This document shows positions 33,607-45,800 of a stretch of 64,000 nt of DNA, in pieces. Made by a program: the position numbers and the translations under genes. The stretch spans positions 166,648,274 through 166,712,273 of the forward strand of contig NC_067282.1 in the NCBI RefSeq assembly GCF_020740795.1, read 5' to 3'. The notes under the pieces were generated by a model. That model was not told the origin of the DNA. It did no database searches and worked only from the letters and a program-made list of their open reading frames with translations. Position 1 is the first letter of the stretch. Every line of letters starts with the position of its first letter. The stretch comes from Apus apus. Its lineage: Eukaryota > Chordata > Aves > Apodiformes > Apodidae.

Positions 33607-36600
33607 CTGTGGCTGCTACATTTCTGCAGGCACAAGCTGAGTGGTTGAGAGCAAAGAGAGAAAGGCATCTGATGGCTGAGAGGGCAACAAAACATAAAAT
33701 TATTATAACAATAAGCCATTTCCCCACCTCCCCATTCTTCCTGTTGGAGAAAAGATAGTAGCTTGCAGAAAAGGTAGGATGGTAGCTCACCAGATGGATG
33801 GGTCTGGAATGAAACAAGATCACCTCTACAGCTAATGTGTGGGCCCACTCCTTTGTTCAAGAATTAGCCCAGAGAGATTTGAGAGCAGCAGCTGCAAAGG
33901 AGCGCTTTGCAGACACCCCAGGGAAGCTGCTACAATCACTCCTTAACAATTTGGAAAATTGTTCCTGTGTGTTTTCCTGAGGGCTTAAGCAGCTCACAGT
34001 CACGGCCCACAGACGTCTTGCATTTGAAACTGCAGCTGTGGGGCCATCAGCTCCCTGCCACCTCCCTCCTTGTCCTTAGTCATGTGAGGGAGGCCAAGGA
34101 GGGGCTCTCCTGGCCAGGAGGTGCTTCCCGGAGGGGCAACGGGCAGACAGCTGGGAGGACTTGGGGCTTGCCTCTGTCCTGCTGGTGCTGATCATGGCTG
34201 GTTGCAGAAACCTTCCCAGGCAGCTCCTGCTCCAAAGGCCTCTGCATGTGGAGGAGGAATGGGCTTCCTCATGAATGACCTCAAAGGCACTTGTAAGCCC
34301 TCCAGAAATGTGCCATGCCACCACTTTGCTGGCTCCTTCACTGGCACTGCAGCCAAGCAGCTAGGCGAGGACTTCTCCAGAATGCCTAATGGGTCTCCCA
34401 AACACCTTCAACCCTGTGTTCTGCTGTTAATAACCTCAAAAACAACTCTGCCAATTTGTCTTGAACTGGGGCTTTGGGGGAAGCAGAGGTGTCCTTGCCC
34501 TGTGAGCAGGGTGCTGGCTGGGATATGGAAGTGTAGCACCCATGATCGGCACCTTTATTTGCAGGTTTGAGGGGGTTTTTTTAATTATTATTTTTTTTTA
34601 ATTTCCAAGGTTTTCCTTAATTCTGCTTGTTTCAGCCAAGAGCCATCTACTAAAAGGTACTTTTTCCCAAAAGTAATTCTAAACAATTTGGTAATCTTCC
34701 TATTAGCTGAGAATCCGCAGCAATCTCTTTTGCTGCTACAGCTCAGTGAGCAAGGGTAAGTGCTTGCACAGGTAGCCTCAATGTAGTGTTTAATTGTTGT
34801 TCTGGGCAAGGACTCTAGCACAACGCAAAGCTTGCATATAAGGAGATATTACCTATATCTGCAAAGGCTGCATAGTTACAAAAATAATTTTGCTGGCTTT
34901 GATTTCATAGTGTTTTAATTTAACAATCTGAGCCAGTTTAATGGTTAATTTTCTGAGCAGTCATTTAAGGATTTTTTTCAATGCCTTCACTCAAAATGAA
35001 GTTGAAACCTTAAATTGAGCTGGATTCAGGAGAAGTAATTTAGTTTTGCTGAGCTCTGGGTTTACTTAGTCTTTCTCCAGCCCTCTTTTCCCTTCCTCAT
35101 CTCTGAGTTTAGCAGGCAGCATTTCACAGGACAGGTTTGCAAGCCACAATGCCAGCAGCTGCTCCACCATCCATTTTGTGTGCCTCGCTGATGAGGCTGG
35201 TGCCTTATAAAGATATGGTAGCCCCTGAGCAGCCACAGGTATGTCCTCTGCTGTGTCTGTATGCACATCTATTAGGTTTGCCCTTGTAAAATGAAACTCC
35301 AGGATAGCTGGGGTGTGCTCTTGATTCAGCTGTCACAGCCTACCCTGAACTGGCCCAGGGGTACTTGGTAGGCAAAGCCCTGCTGTGGCAATCCTGCACT
35401 GATGTCTTTCAGGGCTGTCTTTTTTCATTTCCACACCTTTGCTGCAGTCATTGAAAAGCATTTACAGACACTGAGGAGATGGGACCCTCTCACAGCTGCT
35501 AACCTTGCTTCCCACATGTGATTGATTAAGGTAGAATATGGTTTGCCTTTGCTGCCGTCATTGCTGCCTTTCTGCTGCAAGGCAAGAGTTAAGGTGCACT
35601 GAAAGTAAGGATGGAGCCAAAAGCAAGGATGAATCTAAAAGCACAGTCTATTTATGTGATACTCTTCACAAGTCTTCCAATCCTGTGCCCTTTCCTTAAC
35701 CTTGACTTTGTGCAGTTGCTGTAAAATTCAGTAGCTCCCTGACCTGCAACCTGGGAGAGGCAGGCTCAGGGTGGCAAGATTTGTACATACCATTTGGGAA
35801 AGAAAAATGCTTTTTATAACTTAAACAATTCCTATTTTACGGAGAAATGCATGTCAGAAGGTCAGGATCATGTTCAGCATGATTTGTATGCAGGCGCCAA
35901 ACTCCTAATAGCATGTCTTTCTCTGGAGCTGGTGGGGTTTACCAGATTTAAGGGTGCTCCTGAGTTTCAGGTGCTCCTGAGTCCCTGTTCTTTTGCACCA
36001 CAATACAGCTATTTACAGCTCCCAGATGTTGACTACATGACACTGGAAAGTTGTATTTGCAATTTAGTGCTGTTGGTCTATTTAATACTGTTGCTCTAGA
36101 TGCTACACTACTTAGTGAGCTAAATATCTAAGAACTGCAGTCAGTTATTTTAATTGCTGCCCACTTCCAGCCCTTAAAAATCCTCAGCTTTTATGAACCT
36201 TGTCACTGTTCTCCCTTCACATCCTTTATTGGCTTTTTGAAGAGGAAAACTCAATTTTTGTATACTTCCCCTCCCTCCTCCAAGAAACCTTGTTCTGAAG
36301 TTTGTCAGCAGCTTCAAAGAGATCTCCAGCCCACAGGTTTGCTCACCACCTACTCAGGATGTTCAAATTCTCCATATTCACAGGTACATGCACAAGTGAA
36401 GTGCCAGGAATCACGAAAAATTAGTCTGTTGAGCAGCCAGAGATGTTCAGTAACTGCCCACCCTTGAGAAGCTGTCATATTCCTACATCTTGCAGCTTAG
36501 GATGTGGGGAACATTTGTTTCTATAATTTTTCATGTTTGAGGGTTGCAAAGCTCTGGGGTATGCTCTGCATTTGAAATTACAGATCTGTGTGCATGGAGG

Positions 36601-39600
36601 TGTGCATGGAAGTGGACATGGATGCACCCCCAAGGCAGGTCATGGGACTGGTGGGGCATTGAGGGCTCCCTTGCAGGTACCAGAGCTCAGCTGCCCAAAA
36701 CGGAGGTGAGTCCCTGATGGAGATGTGTGTTATCTTGTGTGTTGATGGAAATTGAACAGTAGAGGCAGCATAATTCACACCCCTTCCTTTGATTAACCTT
36801 GTGGCCTCCTTGGCAATATGATCTGACCATGCAGGCTGCCCCAGAGGGAAGGGCATGCCATGCCTGAACATTTGCCCTTCAGCCTGAGCATTACCCAGGG
36901 GCACGGGGAGAGCCTTCAGTGGGAGTGACACATTGGTGAAATGGCTTCAGAAGCACGGTGACCTCAAAAGCTGCAGCTCCACGTAAAGGTCTTGAGGATA
37001 TAGGACACCAGGGCCTTTCCCTGCCCCTCCCTGGTCTTGTAATCAGATACTGTGCCCAGATCTGAGGGAGTCTTTCTAACAGACTTCAAAACATGCTGGT
37101 GGAAGCTCTATCAAAGACCAGACCTAGCTTTCCTTGGCTGTACACCACCCAACCTTGTTGAGACCCCTTCCACCTGGAACAAATACACTTCTGGTGCAGC
37201 TGCCTTTGCTGCTGTAACAGCACTGATTATGTGTTTCAAAAAAATTAGAAGGAACAACTAAAGTAAATGGGGCATTTAGGAATATTCTTTTTCCCTTGGG
37301 TGGGCGGTTAGACTCGGTGATTCTAAATGTATTTTCAAACTGTGATGATTCTGTTATTCTATAGAGCTCTAGAGGTGAAATTGTGGCACCACTGAAATCT
37401 GTGACAGAATTTCATTGAATTCAGAGGAGGCCTTGTCCCTTTGGAAACTCTGCTATTGAAATACGATCAATTGCTTATACGAAAAAGACATTTAAAAATA
37501 ATTCAGTTGCGTTTGTCATCATTTGTTTTAGACACTCGCTTATTGGGAGAAAGAGAGGCAGACACCAAAAGTGAAAAAGCATCAGGTATTCAGGTATTCA
37601 CCCTCTAATAGCGTGATTTCTAACTATCAAATCTTGTAGGTCCCAGAACAAACTCCAGTGCTTGTTTACATATTGAAGAAAGAGCCTTTTTGACACATGG
37701 TCCCCAGTTTTGTACACTTGAAAGGGTATCTGGCCTGTGCCCGAGACTGTAGCAGACGTTTCAACACACTTCACTTCCCTCATTGTCACTGGGAATTCAA
37801 AATTCGTCAGTGGTAACAAAATAGGTGTTGCTCATTAATGATTACATTCTGCCATCTTTCACATTCCTTGCATTGCTCTGCAGAAGGAATAGCAGCTGGT
37901 GTCTTCTCAACAATACAGAAATGACAGAGTTTTATGAGCTGTTTCTCAGTCTACTGATAATAAAAATGTGAGAAAAACAAGTGTGGCAGCACCCTAGCAG
38001 AGGGAACATAGTCTGCAACAACAGACCCAGGCTGGTCCTCCTCAAGTGAAACCTGTGCAAATCCTGATGTGACAACACTGACTCAAAATTTGCCCTGAGG
38101 GTGGGAATCTGCTCCTCCTGACCATGGCGTAGCTGTATCCCCGCTCTGGCCTGTTTGCTTTCACACCACCAGGCTGCCACGCGCCGGTGCCGCAGCACGT
38201 GTGTGGGAGCGAAGCCCAGGGCTGCCGCTGTAAGCCCCTCGGGGCAAGGCACCCATGGCCTGCGAGCACCCAGGGCACCCAGACTGCCCACAGGGGCCCA
38301 TTTGTCCCCACCTGGGCTTCCCAGGCTGCTGGTATGCCAGCTCCAGCCCTGCTGTCCTCCCTCACCCAGCAGGTGTAGATTAGGACAGGGCACTACTCTG
38401 CCAGTAGGACGCTGCAGTTGGGAGCACGTTTTTCAAGGAGAGTGGAGGGGAAGGTAAACCTCTGTCGTGCTGGCAGAGCTGGGTGCTGTATGGCATCAAG
38501 TGGTTGAAATGCTGCTCTTGGTCACTGGGTCCCCAGAGCTGCTCTTCAGTTGCTAAGTCTGGCTCATCTTGGTAGCATTGCTTGCTTGCCAACAGCTGTC
38601 TAGTAAGCCTTTTCTTTGTGCAGTGTCTAATTACTGAGCTGTCTTCTCCCCTGTTGCTCACCCTGCCTCTGAGCCAGCCCCTGCAACCAGGGTCGTGTTC
38701 TTGCCCGTCTCTTCCTGAGGCTTCCCACATGCCTGGTCATGCTGTCCCACACAGCCTGTCAGGAGAGCTGTGCAGGGCAGCCGCTTCCTGGCGAGCGGGG
38801 CCATGGAGGGGGTGGCAGTGGAGCCCCAGACAGCTGCCCTGGGGATGCTCTGGCAGGCGGCTGCCTGCACCTGGGCAGCCAGCACCCTCTGCACCCCACA
38901 CTTAGGGTGGCTTCACAGCCTGCTGCAGTCTGCTGTGCTGGGGGCCAGATCCCTGCTCCTGCCCTGCAGCAGGCTGGTCACAGCTGTGTGCTGGAGCTGG
39001 GGCTGGCCCTAATGTTTTGGCTTGAAGAAAATTCCCACCTCTACAGGCTGAAGCTTTCCCTACGTGTGCACATTGGCTGTATTACCTTCCATCTGCAGCC
39101 ACCATGCTCAAAGACAGACGGTCCATTATATCTGGCGTGCCAAGAGCAACTTACATCTGGACACCTAGTCGTTAGAGGCAGCTGTCACTAAAGGAGAGTG
39201 AATGACTTGTCTTTGCTCTCTTCCTCTGTGATTGCTTCTCATGAGCTCCTCACAGAAGTATGGGCTTCTAACTAAGGAGCAAGTCTCATTTGCCAGCTCC
39301 CGGTGACTTTCCTGCTGGTTTAATTAGCCCTTTCTGGTTCTAGCTGTATGAGGTATGTTGCAGACCCGGAGAATAGTGCTCTGCTGGGTAGGGGTCAAGT
39401 CCAACAGGGCAAGATAAAGAAATGGAAACCCTGGTTCATCTTGGTTGTCTTTGTATTCAGACTGAAATAAATTCTTGGATATTTAAACTGGGATTTTTTA
39501 ATGAGAGGTCTGGCTGGAAGCAGTAAGGACCTCCTAGGTCGTGAGGGTGGTTCACAAGGGAAACAAAAGAACATCTCCTTCCCCTTCACATTTGCCTCCC

Positions 39601-42095
39601 ATCTGCTGCACCAACCCCTGGAGACAGGAGCATGGGCTGAGAGAGCAACTTGGGTTGCAAGCCCTCATCACCTTGCATCTCTGCAGCACAACTGGACATC
39701 CTATGTCCCAAGGATATTCCTAATGACAACAAAGCAGTGTTATTCTTGAGTGTCTGCTTGTCTGCCACCATGAATCCCACAGACTGAGTGTGGCATGAAG
39801 GATATCAGTTTTATTAACTCTTAAGTCTGTCAAATTTTCTACAAGACATAGACTTCATAGTATTTGCAAAGAGGAAACAAAGGGATTTCATCCAGCTCTG
39901 ACCCTTCCCTCTGAGCCTCCCCTGTTCTGATTCACCTTCTCATTGCCTAAATGTTCTGTTTTGCCCCAAATCTGTTTTTCTGTGAGTGTGCCTGGCTCAG
40001 AGTAAACACCTCCACCATTAGCACAGGCAGGGAAGCAGTTGTGTGATGTTGTTGTCAGTGGATGGTTTATCTAGTTGTAATTCCCATGGCTCCAGCTCTG
40101 TGAGTGCTTATACACAGACCTCATTTTGCAGGGGTGGCAAGGGGAAAGGTCAGTATTTATGAATCATTTCCTCCTGGCTGTGGCAATGAGGTTGGTTTGC
40201 GGGGTGAGTCATGGAAGAGCAGCCTGGAGCAGCGACAATCTCCAAGCAAAACACCTTCAGGTCCTAAGTGACCCTTGGACTCTGCAGCCAAGCAGCCATC
40301 ATCATTTCACATCCCTGGTCACAAAGAACTTTGTTTACTTAAAACTGTAGGTTCTGTAGGTGTTGTATACTATGTATGTGAGAAACCCTGCTTCTCCTGG
40401 AAGTATTGCAAGGACTCCCATGTGTGATTGCCTGGATAGCAAATCAAGTTATTGCACAGTGAGGAGTCAGAGGGAAACCTTGCACCCCTTCCTCTGTTAG
40501 CAAAATGGGCTTGTGTTTGAAATGCTCATTTGTTATGGAAGGGGAAAGATTTTCCAGAGGGGAGTAATAAAACACCATAGTTGAGGCTGGACTGATCACA
40601 CTTTGGAATGAAATCTCCATGTGAGTGCAGAAGTGATGCTGCCACAGGGTTTTCTCTATATTTTAACATCAAGGAGCCAATATGGTACTGCTGTGTTGTG
40701 AGCTCCAGAAACATGGAGTAAGCCCATCCCCACAGTGCAGAGCATAAAAACTAAAAGGACTGAGATGCTGAAAAAGGTCGTACGTGATCCACCTCAACAC
40801 TTTTGAAATAGCATCAGCAAATTGCCAGCCAAAGGATGCATTTTCTCACTCAAGAGATCCAGTTATAACACAGGCTTTCAGGAAAACATTTAATTCTCTG
40901 TATGAAAACGTTTTCCAGAAATGCTGCCCAGCTGCAGGCTCCAAAATATTCAAAACTTCCTCCAGAGCAGAGCTATTTATTTTCACTGTCCTTTTCCCCC
41001 TGTTCTCTCTATTGTTGCCGTTAGGACTATTAGGAGTTGCAATAGTGACTTAGCCTCCTTCTTCACCAAAATGCTCCGAGGTTTCCATTGCACCTGTTTG
41101 TCCTGGCACGTGTGGCTGGCAGTGCTGGGACAGGTGGGCAGATCCCGGACTGGACTTCCTAAGGCGCTTGGCAGGTTCTGGGCATATTTGATAGGGCAGA
41201 GCCTGCCTGTCCCCAGTGCTGCTCATGCTGTGGTTGCCTAGACCCTCTTGGCTGTCAGACATCTGTGAGGGAAGCAGATGTCCATCCCCTCCCCACCCTG
41301 GTGTAGGAGAGCTCCTGCAGAAACTGGCCAGGGTCATGTATCTCCCGACTTGTTGAGATGGATGGCAGAGATTTGAGGGGCTAAAAGTAGAAGGGGAGCA
41401 TGTCAGCTAGTGGTCTTTCCAGATAATATTCCCAGCTGTTTCTGTGACAGTGCATCCATCTGAGCATTGCCTCAGAGCCTCACAGGACTTTCTGTTTGGC
41501 CTTTTACACCCCTGCCATGATGCCATGGCCCTACAGTGGTAATTGTCAGCATAAGACAGGAAATCTAATTAAAAGGGAGATGAGAGACAAGGGGATAACA
41601 TATGGTGCACTCACTTTCAGTGCAAAGAAAAGGCAGGCAAGGGGAGAGTTTGCTCCTGGGGCTCACTCCCAGGCATGGGAGGTCTGGGAGGTCAGGCCTC
41701 CTGCCAAGGCTGCTTCCGAGCCTGCTGGGCTTACTGCAGGGAGCATGGAGGGAAAGCAGCTCTCTCTCCATGGCAGAGGCAGTGACAGGCTGATCCATGC
41801 TCTGCCTCTGGCAATATGTGCCCCTGGCTGCTCTTGAGAAATTGCATTGTGTTGCACCCTATAGCAGTAATTTATCTTTGGCCAAAGTGGCTCCATTTAC
41901 AGTGACCCTGAGGGCTGTTGTCAGGGGAAGGATTTCAGCAGCAGAGGGTCTGTGTTGCTACCAATGGGATACTCCTGGCTGAGTCTGCCTGGGGATCCCA
42001 CAGCCCTGGCAACAGGTGATGCTGGGGGCTGCCCAGGAAAGTGTTACGGCCTTCCCACAGCATCAGGGCTTTGCTGGGCTCAGAGCAGGGGCATG
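33607..42095. other. Intergenic region, no supported gene
   Basis: Moderately G+C-rich around 34.0-34.6 and 38.1-39.1 kb, elsewhere AT-rich. Frames up to 153 codons (e.g. 37932-38393 minus, 34121-34570 plus) overlap in several frames and show no domain. They look like chance frames in G+C-rich DNA. A CR1 tail fragment lies at 37298-37364. Confidence 0.65.
37298..37364 (+). mobile_element. CR1 3'-terminal fragment, old
   Basis: GGGTGGGCGGTTAGACTCGG TGATTCTAAATGTATTTTCAAAC, ending GATGATTCTGTTATTCTAT, parallels the CR1 end (…GGTTGGACTCGATGATCTTAAAGGTCTTTTCCAACC…GATTCTATGATTCTAT). Only the last roughly 65 bases are recognisable, and the sequence 5' of it is not. Confidence 0.55.
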
Positions 42096-42800
42096 GGAGA
42101 ATGGATTGAGAACAGCCCTGAGGAGAAGGACTTGGGGGTTTTGGTTGATGAAAAGCTCAGCAGGAGCCAGCATGTGCACTTGCAGCCCAGAAAGCCAACT
42201 GTATCCTGGATTGCATCAAAAGAAGCATGGCAAGCAGGTCAAGGGAGGTGATTCTCTGCTCTCATGAGACCCCACCTGGAGTACTGTGTCCAGTTCTGGA
42301 GTCCTCAGCACAAGAAGGGCATGGAGCTCTTGGACCAAGTCCAGAGGAGGGCCAAAAATATGATCTGAGGGCTGGACCACCTCTCCTATGAAGACAGGCT
42401 GAGAGAGTTGGAGTTGTTCAGCCTGGAGAAGAGAAGGCTCTGGGACACCTTATAGGAGCCTTCCAATACCTGAAGGGGCTACAGAAAAACTGGGGAGGGA
42501 CTTTTCACAAGGGCTTGTAGTGATAGGACAAGGGGTAATGGCTTTAAATTGGAAGAGGGGAGATTTAGGTTAGACATCAGGAAGAAATTCTTCACTATGA
42601 GGGTCATGAGACACTGGCACAGGTTGCCCAGGGAAGTTGTGGATGCCCCTTCTTGGGAAGTGTTCAAGGCCAGGTTGGACAGTGTGTTGAGCAATGTGGT
42701 CCGGTGGGAGGTGTCCCTGCCAATGCAGGGGGGTTGGAACTAGATGATATTTAAAGATCCTTCCAACCCAAAACATTCTGTGATTCTCTAATTCTATGTC
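42096..42800 (+). mobile_element. CR1 LINE (CR1-J-like), 5'-truncated, sense
   Basis: Begins abruptly with GAGAATGGATTGAGAACAGC and covers the C-terminal ORF2 region. Pieces recognisable in shifting frames: EEKDLGVLVDEKLSRSQHV, the [15 protein letters not shown] segment near 42270-42300, LSYEDRLRELELFSLEKRR near 42380-42430, and frame 42549-42743 with [18 protein letters not shown]. It ends with CCTTCCAACCCAAAACATTC and a TGTGATTCTCTAATTCTATG tail. Stops and frameshifts make it inactive. It is closely similar in text to the copy at 57.35 kb. Confidence 0.92.
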
Positions 42801-45800
42801 CCTGCTCAGGGATGGTGCTCATTGATGGAGCAGGGCCATGGAGGGAGTGTGGCTGCTGTCTAGCTGACACACAGCCAGCGGTGAGACCCTGCCTGTGGTT
42901 GTGGCTGGAGAGGCCAACTGTGTAAGCATGGAGAGGAGGCTTTATTTAAGGCTGGAAAGTGCAAAGCAAACTGCCTACCTGCAGGCTCCTGTGAGCACGG
43001 CTGGTGATGCAAGAGTGGCTCCCCTGTCCGAGCAGGTCTCGCTGCCACCCTGCTGATGATGACTGACACCTCCTTGTTTTTAAAATAACTGGCAGCGTGA
43101 AGTCTTAGCATTTCACACATCTGAAGGCCAGATTGTTTCCTCTGAAAGCAATCCATAACCATGTCCAATCAGAAAGACAAAGCTTGTCTTAATAATGTAA
43201 CATCCTGTGCTGCATGCTTTTAGTGCAGGTGGCTTCATTGCAACTAGCAAAGAGCCACCTTGAAGCACAACAGCAGTTTTCACATATTCAGGAAAGTATT
43301 GTTGATCCTCAAGGATTTATTGCTCTGTGGCACAGTATTAATGAATATAATCCCTCAATTTACTTTAGGACTTTAAAACTTTATCATATATCTTCAGTAT
43401 CCTCAGAACAGCTAACTGTAATTCACAGGAAAAGCTCAAATTTGAAACACATGTTTCAGCAGAGTTTTAAATCCTCACAGTCAACATTTGGCTGGAGACA
43501 CTTCTTTTTGTTTCCCCCATGAGCTTATTGAAACTGTTGTTCGAAGTGCACAGTAACTCTTGCAGGTTTTGCTTCCTTTGTGCCTGCTGAAAGTTCATGG
43601 CTTTACCTTACTGATCTGGTCAGTAACAGTTGAGGAAGGGATATAAGATAATTTTGATAATAATGCACATCCAGGTTGGACTGTGCCTGCTTTCTTAACA
43701 CTCAAATTTTCCACTGAGTACCCACAAGTCAGTAAAACAAAGCAACTGTATGTCAAAAATCCTTTCATGTTACAGTACTTTTCTCTTGTCATAACAATTT
43801 GACATGTTTTTCTTTACATTGCTTGGTAATGAATTCTCTGATTTGAAACCAATGTTCAAGACTTTGTACTTCAAATATGGTAACGGCATTAAGGACACAT
43901 ATTTATGGTCATAATCAGCACTGGCTCATCTTTTCTGTATGATCATTCTGTGGATCAGCCATCTTGTGTGTAAGCCAACAATGATTTTTTTCTCAGCTTT
44001 CCTATTCAGCTTGTCTTCTTTCTTTGCTTGAAATCTCTTGTGATAAATTTATTTGGAGAAGGCAGGGTGAAAGGCTCCACCTGTCTTTCAAACCACACAG
44101 CTCTTGGGGGAGTGTGGTCCTATTCCTGAGTGTGAATTAAGCCAATTCAAGGACTTGGCTTTGGCCCTGGGGGTAGGCAGGAGATGGGGAGATGTGCCCA
44201 GGGTGGAAATCCTCTTTGCAAAGGGTTTTGAGCCTTCAAATCTGGCTTGTTTTAAGTGTGAAGAGCAGGATCCTGCTTCCAGAATTGGGGTGTGATTTTC
44301 TGAACCACGCTTTTTCCCTGTGAAATGACAATTTTTCTCTCTGTCTCCACTTTCTGCCTCCCAACACATTGTCAGAATAAAACATGCAGATAAATGCTCA
44401 GGCATTTCCTGAGCTCATAACCCTGCCTCCTGAGGGACACTTAATCTGATCCAGTCAAAGGCTTGAGTACCAAGTGTCAACGTGTCTCATATACATACTG
44501 TATGCAATTTTGAATTGTTTTGTACTGCACTGAATAAAACAAAGTGTTCCTTTCTCTGAAATTGCCTGGCAGCTGAGGGTTTTTTTTGCTATAATAGTAT
44601 GTATCACTTGTCTAAGTGTAATAACATTCTACATTATATCTAGATGCTATATATATGTGTATACTCTGTATGTAGCAGGTATTTTCAAACTCTTAGTAGC
44701 TCTTTTCAGCTTTTGGGGGATGTAAGGAGCTCTTATCAGTGAGGAGGCTTGTTTGGCTGGAGCAATGATTTTAAGCTTGTTGTCTGTGAGTAACTGAAGG
44801 GTCTTTAAAGAGGGACTAAAGGAGAAAACAAAAGCCACTAGGCTTAAAAATCTCTATCCAGGGCTCTGCACATTGTGGACTGGAAAAATCTCACAGGAAA
44901 GAAAGGTGCAAGAGACTGAAACACATCCATTTGTGGCCTTGTTTCTGTTGCTTTGTAAGTGTCCCTAGACTATTATATGCAGTCTCATCAGGACAATTGA
45001 TATGCATATATTTTAAAAGAAGGTTCTTCCCAATTGTCCTCCTTCTACTAAGCCTTGTCCCAGGGTTGTCATTCCTTTGTGTATAGTCTGCCTGACCAAT
45101 TTCACCCATCCATTTCTATGGAAGCTGTTTAGGTTTCCTGTAAGAGAATAAGAAAGACTTGGCTCTTAAGCTGAAGTTGCAGCAAGTCTAATCTCCAGGC
45201 AGCAAATATTTTCTTCTTCTTTTAATTTGATTTATTTTTTATCCCAGCCCAGTATATTGTTTCATTGCATGGAGAAAATGTTAGCACAGTGGGTTGGTAG
45301 AACACCTGTTGTGTAAATCTTAGTGATTTTTATAATGTGAACTCCTGCTGGCAGAGACAGCTGTGTCTCACATTTAAACACAGAGTATAAGGTATCCGAG
45401 GAGGAAGGAGAGAAAAAAAAAGCTTAGCATAAGAAAACAATACATCAGTGGCCAGAATCTGTTGTCAAGATTTATAAGCTAAATGACTTACAGTTGAAGT
45501 GGATATTAAAAGAAAACCATTCTGTTCCTAGAAGACAAAGTGTGTTTTCTCAGAGGGATTCCCAGAGGACTTTGCATTTCTGACAGTGGAGAGAGCAGAC
45601 AGCTGGCCCACATAAAAATGTATGTGCTAATTAACCTATCCCTCCCATTACACCCAGAGAATATTTAACAAGCAGGGCTGCTGCTGAGGAATAGTGGCAA
45701 AATCTGGGGGGCTCCCTTGTACAAATTCTTCTAACTTGCTATGCAAGGTCCTCAGTTCTGTTGGTTCAGCAAGATCCTTGGCACAAGGAAGGAAAGCAAG

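Noticed and set aside
34121..34570. 149-codon frame
   Set aside because: No recognisable domain; a G+C-rich patch with competing frames on both strands.
37932..38393. 153-codon minus-strand frame
   Set aside because: Low-complexity, G+C-driven, with other frames equally open; no homology recognised.
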